Shown here one piece after another: positions 7,155 to 9,246 of a stretch of DNA of 9,246 bases. The notes below the pieces were generated by a model. It saw only the letters and a program-made list of their open reading frames with translations. It did no database searches and had not been told where the DNA came from. The stretch spans positions 1-9,246 of the forward strand of contig LSCM01000038.1 of assembly GCA_001577185.1 (NCBI GenBank), read 5' to 3'. Position 1 is the first letter of the stretch. Every line of letters starts with the position of its first letter. The position numbers and the translations under genes are program-made. This DNA comes from Cloacimonetes bacterium TCS62 (lineage in GTDB: Bacteria; Cloacimonadota; Cloacimonadia; Cloacimonadales; TCS61).

Positions 7155-7919
7155 ATGAATAATTCAGATGAGTTGATATATTCAGGTTCAGAAAATATTG
7201 GACTACCTATAGCAAATCCTATTAGAAATGACCCGCCGCAATGGGAGATCATTTCCGGAACAGAATACTCAATGGTGCTGATGAGTTCAGTTACTTTAGA
7301 CGGTGCTATTTTTGATAATACGGGAGAAAATTGTGTTGCAGCATTTGGACCCGGTGGTGATGTAGATTGTAGAAGCATTGGAGTTTGGCAAGAACCAAAC
7401 CCACCCTATTACGATGGATTTTGGTATTTTACTATAGTCGGAAACACAATTGGAGATACTATTAGTTTTAAGCTATATGATGAATCTTCAGATGAAGTTT
7501 ACAGTTGTAATGAAATGGTTATCTTTGATAATAATGCTACAATCGGAATTCCTTCTGAGCCATTTCTACTAACTTGTAATTCTACTAATTCCATAATTCT
7601 TCCTCAAAATAATCAGTTGCAATGTGAAATATATCCCAATCCGTTCAATCCGTCAGGTGCCGGGGCCGGACCCTGTCCAACAACAACAATATCATTTTCA
7701 GGTATTGAAAATGATGAGAACATTAATATTTCAATATTCAACATAAAAGGACAGAAAATAAATTCCAAACAACTTGAATTTGATTCTGACTCTTTAACAA
7801 ACAATATTGTTTGGGATGGAACAAATTACAATAAGCGACCAGTTACTTCAGGAATCTACTTCATCAAAGCAACGGATGGCAAAGATACAGTTATTAAGAA
7901 AGTTATGCTATTGAAGTAG
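7155..7919 (+). CDS. C-terminal remnant of a secreted protein with T9SS type A sorting domain
   Basis: The 254-residue frame has two parts. Residues about 25-135 resemble a beta-rich domain repeated in secreted FCB-group proteins: W30, then VAAFG (61-65), CRSIG (72-76) and a YYDGFWYFTIVG strand (85-96). No function is known to me. Residues about 157-254 are a T9SS type A (FlgD-like Ig) sorting domain: YPNPFNPS (160-167), TTISF, ISIFNIKGQKI (192-202), VWDG (219-222), SGIYF (232-236) and final KKVMLLK. Such domains route cargo through the outer-membrane T9SS after Sec export, yet there is no signal peptide, no Shine-Dalgarno sequence, and an in-frame TGA lies at 7146-7148. The frame opens 38 bases after the tRNA terminator. 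I infer a 5'-truncated gene, probably not exported; a functional cytosolic protein is unlikely. An unusual GC-rich 24-base insert splits the sorting-domain signature. Confidence 0.75.
   Translation: MNNSDELIYSGSENIGLPIANPIRNDPPQWEIISGTEYSMVLMSSVTLDGAIFDNTGENCVAAFGPGGDVDCRSIGVWQEPNPPYYDGFWYFTIVGNTIGDTISFKLYDESSDEVYSCNEMVIFDNNATIGIPSEPFLLTCNSTNSIILPQNNQLQCEIYPNPFNPSGAGAGPCPTTTISFSGIENDENINISIFNIKGQKINSKQLEFDSDSLTNNIVWDGTNYNKRPVTSGIYFIKATDGKDTVIKKVMLLK
7656..7679 (+). repeat. 24-bp GC-rich in-frame insert with imperfect hexamer repeat
   Basis: Eight codons (residues 168-175, GAGAGPCP) interrupt the sorting-domain signature NPFNPS-TTISF exactly between S and the T run. The segment has 19 G/C of 24 bases in an otherwise AT-rich gene. 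Its first 18 bases are three imperfect hexamers, GGTGCC GGGGCC GGACCC, with a CCGG-GG-CCGG core able to form a short hairpin. Its length is a multiple of three, so the frame is kept. Confidence 0.5.
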
Positions 7920-7980
7920 TGATGTGGGGATTTGACAACTATTAAGAAAACAATATTTTAAGGTAAAGTGGATCATAAAT

Positions 7981-8014
7981 AAACTTATGGGTTTATTTTA
8001 AATAAGTTTTTATT
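7981..8014 (+). terminator. Weak AT-rich hairpin at the convergent gene ends
   Basis: AAACTTAT (7981-7988) and ATAAGTTT (8002-8009) form an 8-bp AT-rich stem with a 13-base loop, followed on the plus strand by a short T-rich run. It overlaps the last codons of the threonine aldolase gene. It may end plus-strand transcription from the remnant side; on the minus strand no good T tract follows. Confidence 0.3.
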
Positions 8015-9030
8015 AATTTTACAAACTCCTCGATGTCATTCTCTGTTGTATCAAACGATGTCATCCACCGTACTTCAGATCTGCTTTCATCCCACATGTA
8101 AAAGAAATATTCTTTTTGTAGTTTAGGAATGATCTCAGGTGGTACAATCGCGAAAACCCCATTTGATTCAACATTCTGAGTTACTTTTATTTCATCTATA
8201 TCTGCTACTTTCTCTTCCAATAGTTTTGCCATTGCATTTGCCTTAACTGCATATTGTTTCCATAAATTGTTAGATAACAAAGTTTCAAATTGTACAGACA
8301 TAAATCTCATTTTAGAACCTAGTTGAGCAGATTGTTTACGAAAATACTTACAATTTTTAGATATTTCTTTATCAAAGAAAATCACAGCCTCTGCATTCAT
8401 AGCACCATTCTTTGTCAAGCCAAATGAAAGTGCGTCAATATTCACAGAAGTTGTTATCTCTTTAAAGCTCTTATTTAAACTTATAGCAGCATTACTTAAT
8501 CTAGCTCCGTCCATATGAACGAACATATCATTTTTATGAGCATAATCTGTAATTTTTTTGATCTCTTGTGGAGTATATACTGTTCCCATTTCCGTAGCTT
8601 GAGTTATCGAGATAACTTTTGGTTGTGAATGATGTTCAAAATCAAACCCATGCATATGATACTTGATCGCATCTACCGTAAGCTTCCCATTGCTTGTTTT
8701 AACTGGTAAAAGTTTACATCCTGTAAATTTCTCCGGTGCTCCACATTCGTCTACATAGATATGGGAAGTTTCTGCACAAATAATTGAGTGAAAAGAATCT
8801 GTTAAGATCTTTAGTGAAAGAATGTTAGAACCAGTTCCATTAAATGTGAAATATACATCTATATCCTTACCAAAGTGACGTTTGATCTTCTTTATAGCTT
8901 TATGTGTATATTTGTCATCACCATATCCGATCACATGTCCATTATTAACCTTTGCAATCGCTTTTATAACTTCCGGATGAATTCCAGAGTTATTATCACT
9001 TGCAAATCCTCTCATTCTTTTTGATTTCAT
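7993..9030 (-). CDS. ltaE: Low-specificity L-threonine aldolase (PLP-dependent)
   Basis: This cytosolic PLP enzyme (fold type I) cleaves L-threonine or L-allo-threonine to glycine and acetaldehyde, linking threonine to glycine supply. With the chosen start the product is 345 residues, normal for the family. Seen in order: N-terminal MRGFASDNNSGIHPEV (6-21), the phosphate-binding NGTGSN (64-69), ETSHIYVDECGAPE (87-100), HMDGAR with Asp174 (172-177), the PLP lysine Lys207 in SFGLTKNGAMNAEA (202-215), and Arg322 in RWMTSF. The TKNG form of the lysine motif fits the bacterial threonine/phenylserine aldolase branch. The frame is open up to 9135, but that upstream ATG lies beyond a terminator hairpin and a TTGACA promoter. 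The ATG at 9030 has a GAGGTG site 5 bases upstream and starts just before the family's usual N-terminus. Confidence 0.93.
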   Translation of the reverse strand: MKSKRMRGFASDNNSGIHPEVIKAIAKVNNGHVIGYGDDKYTHKAIKKIKRHFGKDIDVYFTFNGTGSNILSLKILTDSFHSIICAETSHIYVDECGAPEKFTGCKLLPVKTSNGKLTVDAIKYHMHGFDFEHHSQPKVISITQATEMGTVYTPQEIKKITDYAHKNDMFVHMDGARLSNAAISLNKSFKEITTSVNIDALSFGLTKNGAMNAEAVIFFDKEISKNCKYFRKQSAQLGSKMRFMSVQFETLLSNNLWKQYAVKANAMAKLLEEKVADIDEIKVTQNVESNGVFAIVPPEIIPKLQKEYFFYMWDESRSEVRWMTSFDTTENDIEEFVKLIKTYLK

Positions 9031-9035
9031 ATTCT

Positions 9036-9041
9036 CACCTC
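9036..9041 (-). promoter_or_regulatory. Ribosome binding site deciding the ltaE start
   Basis: Read on the minus strand, GAGGTG lies five bases before the ATG at 9030-9028. It is one of the best Shine-Dalgarno matches in the window and is the main support for the 345-residue form. Confidence 0.8.
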
Positions 9042-9049
9042 TGAAATCC

Positions 9050-9078
9050 GATAATTGTAATGCTTCATTTTTTGTCAA
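9050..9078 (-). promoter_or_regulatory. Predicted ltaE promoter
   Basis: On the minus strand a perfect TTGACA (9078-9073) follows directly after the terminator of the upstream gene. The -10 is uncertain: ATTATC (9055-9050) at 17-base spacing, or TACAAT (9059-9054) at a short 13-base spacing. Either places the transcript start a few bases before the ribosome binding site, giving a very short leader. Confidence 0.45.
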
Positions 9079-9083
9079 ATTAC

Positions 9084-9112
9084 AAAAAACACCACTCTCG
9101 AAAGTGGTGTTT
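9084..9112 (-). terminator. Hairpin terminator between the DUF5684-like gene and ltaE
   Basis: A 10-bp stem (AAACACCACT with AGTGGTGTTT, arms 9103-9112 and 9087-9096) closes a 6-base loop. On the minus strand the stem ends in TTT and continues with three more T (9086-9084). It begins 23 bases after the upstream gene's stop codon. The plus-strand reading also has a T-rich tail (TTTCTTTT), so it may work in both directions. Confidence 0.85.
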
Positions 9113-9135
9113 CTTTTATTACAGTTATTTAACAA

Positions 9136-9246
9136 TTAATCAATAGGCTGACTTTCAATAATTGTAGATTGATATTCTGCACTACCAAAGGCCAATATAG
9201 GGAAGAAAATTACTGGCAAAAGTACTAAACCTACAGTAAAACCTCC
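9136..9246 (-). CDS. C-terminal end of a small membrane protein, DUF5684-like (5' part outside window)
   Basis: The minus-strand frame is open from the right edge to a TAA at 9138-9136, giving the last 36 residues. It begins GGFTVGLVLLPVIFFPILAF, a glycine-rich stretch then a hydrophobic segment with prolines, and continues with GSAEYQ and a short polar tail ending QPID. A final helix with LLP-x-IFF-PILAFG followed by a small residue, acidic residue, Y and Q is the ending I recognise from DUF5684 proteins, small multi-helix membrane proteins sometimes mislabelled as signal peptidase I. Their function is not known to me. A terminator follows 23 bases after the stop. With only the tail visible, the family call is tentative; that this is a real coding end is well supported by the terminator placement. 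Confidence 0.7.
   Translation of the reverse strand, partial: GGFTVGLVLLPVIFFPILAFGSAEYQSTIIESQPID

Noticed and set aside
7124..7378. 84-codon minus-strand frame opposite the T9SS remnant
   Set aside because: It is a shadow of the plus-strand frame, which has recognisable domains; no ribosome binding site or family resemblance on the minus strand.
7613..7804. 63-codon minus-strand frame containing GQGPAPAP
   Set aside because: It is the complement of the sorting domain and its GC-rich insert; there is no independent support.
9031..9135. N-terminal 35-residue extension of threonine aldolase
   Set aside because: It overlaps a terminator hairpin and promoter; the ATG at 9030 has the ribosome binding site and the family-like N-terminus.
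7005..9246. Integrative element inserted at the tRNA cluster
   Set aside because: No integrase, and I saw no repeat of the tRNA-Gln 3' end further right; a truncated gene alone does not establish an element.

Overview
The window is a strongly AT-rich bacterial chromosome segment that mixes housekeeping genes with tRNA clusters. A diderm envelope is shown by a five-POTRA BamA with its beta-barrel. A protein ending in a type A C-terminal sorting domain of the type IX secretion system (T9SS) points to the FCB group (Bacteroidota/Cloacimonadota and relatives). The N-terminal part of that protein, with its W...AAFG...CRSIG pattern, and the DUF5684-like tail at the right edge, resemble proteins I associate with Cloacimonadota. 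That phylum-level placement is an inference and was not tested by a search.

Layout. Positions 1-58 hold the 5' part of a minus-strand tRNA-Ala(GGC), divergent from bamA (196-2415, +). A tRNA-Pro(TGG)/tRNA-Val(TAC) pair follows, closed by a strong hairpin terminator (2737-2768). Next comes a tight four-gene plus-strand operon (2836-6718): a membrane-anchored divergent polysaccharide deacetylase, undecaprenyl-diphosphatase UppP, DNA polymerase III subunit delta (HolA) and the ribosome-assembly GTPase Era, with gaps of 8, 4 and 1 bases. A second cluster, tRNA-Ser(TGA), tRNA-Ser(GCT) and tRNA-Gln(TTG) (6794-7080), ends in a perfect 26-bp palindrome terminator. Immediately beyond it lies a reading frame (7155-7919) for the C-terminal part of a T9SS-exported protein with no signal peptide and no ribosome binding site, probably a gene remnant. 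On the minus strand are a low-specificity L-threonine aldolase (7993-9030, start revised downstream) and, at the right edge, the last 36 residues of a small membrane protein. A hairpin terminator separates those two.

How the genes fit together. BamA inserts outer-membrane proteins. UppP regenerates the undecaprenyl phosphate carrier for peptidoglycan and other envelope glycans, and the deacetylase-fold protein probably acts on an envelope glycan. HolA and Era serve DNA replication and 30S maturation, so the operon joins envelope growth to core macromolecular synthesis. No phage, insertion sequence, CRISPR array, toxin-antitoxin or defence module is visible. I do not see a clearly new biological system. 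The most unusual items are a 24-bp GC-rich in-frame insertion inside the sorting domain, the truncated cargo gene next to the tRNA cluster, and the promoter/terminator arrangement that moves the aldolase start.
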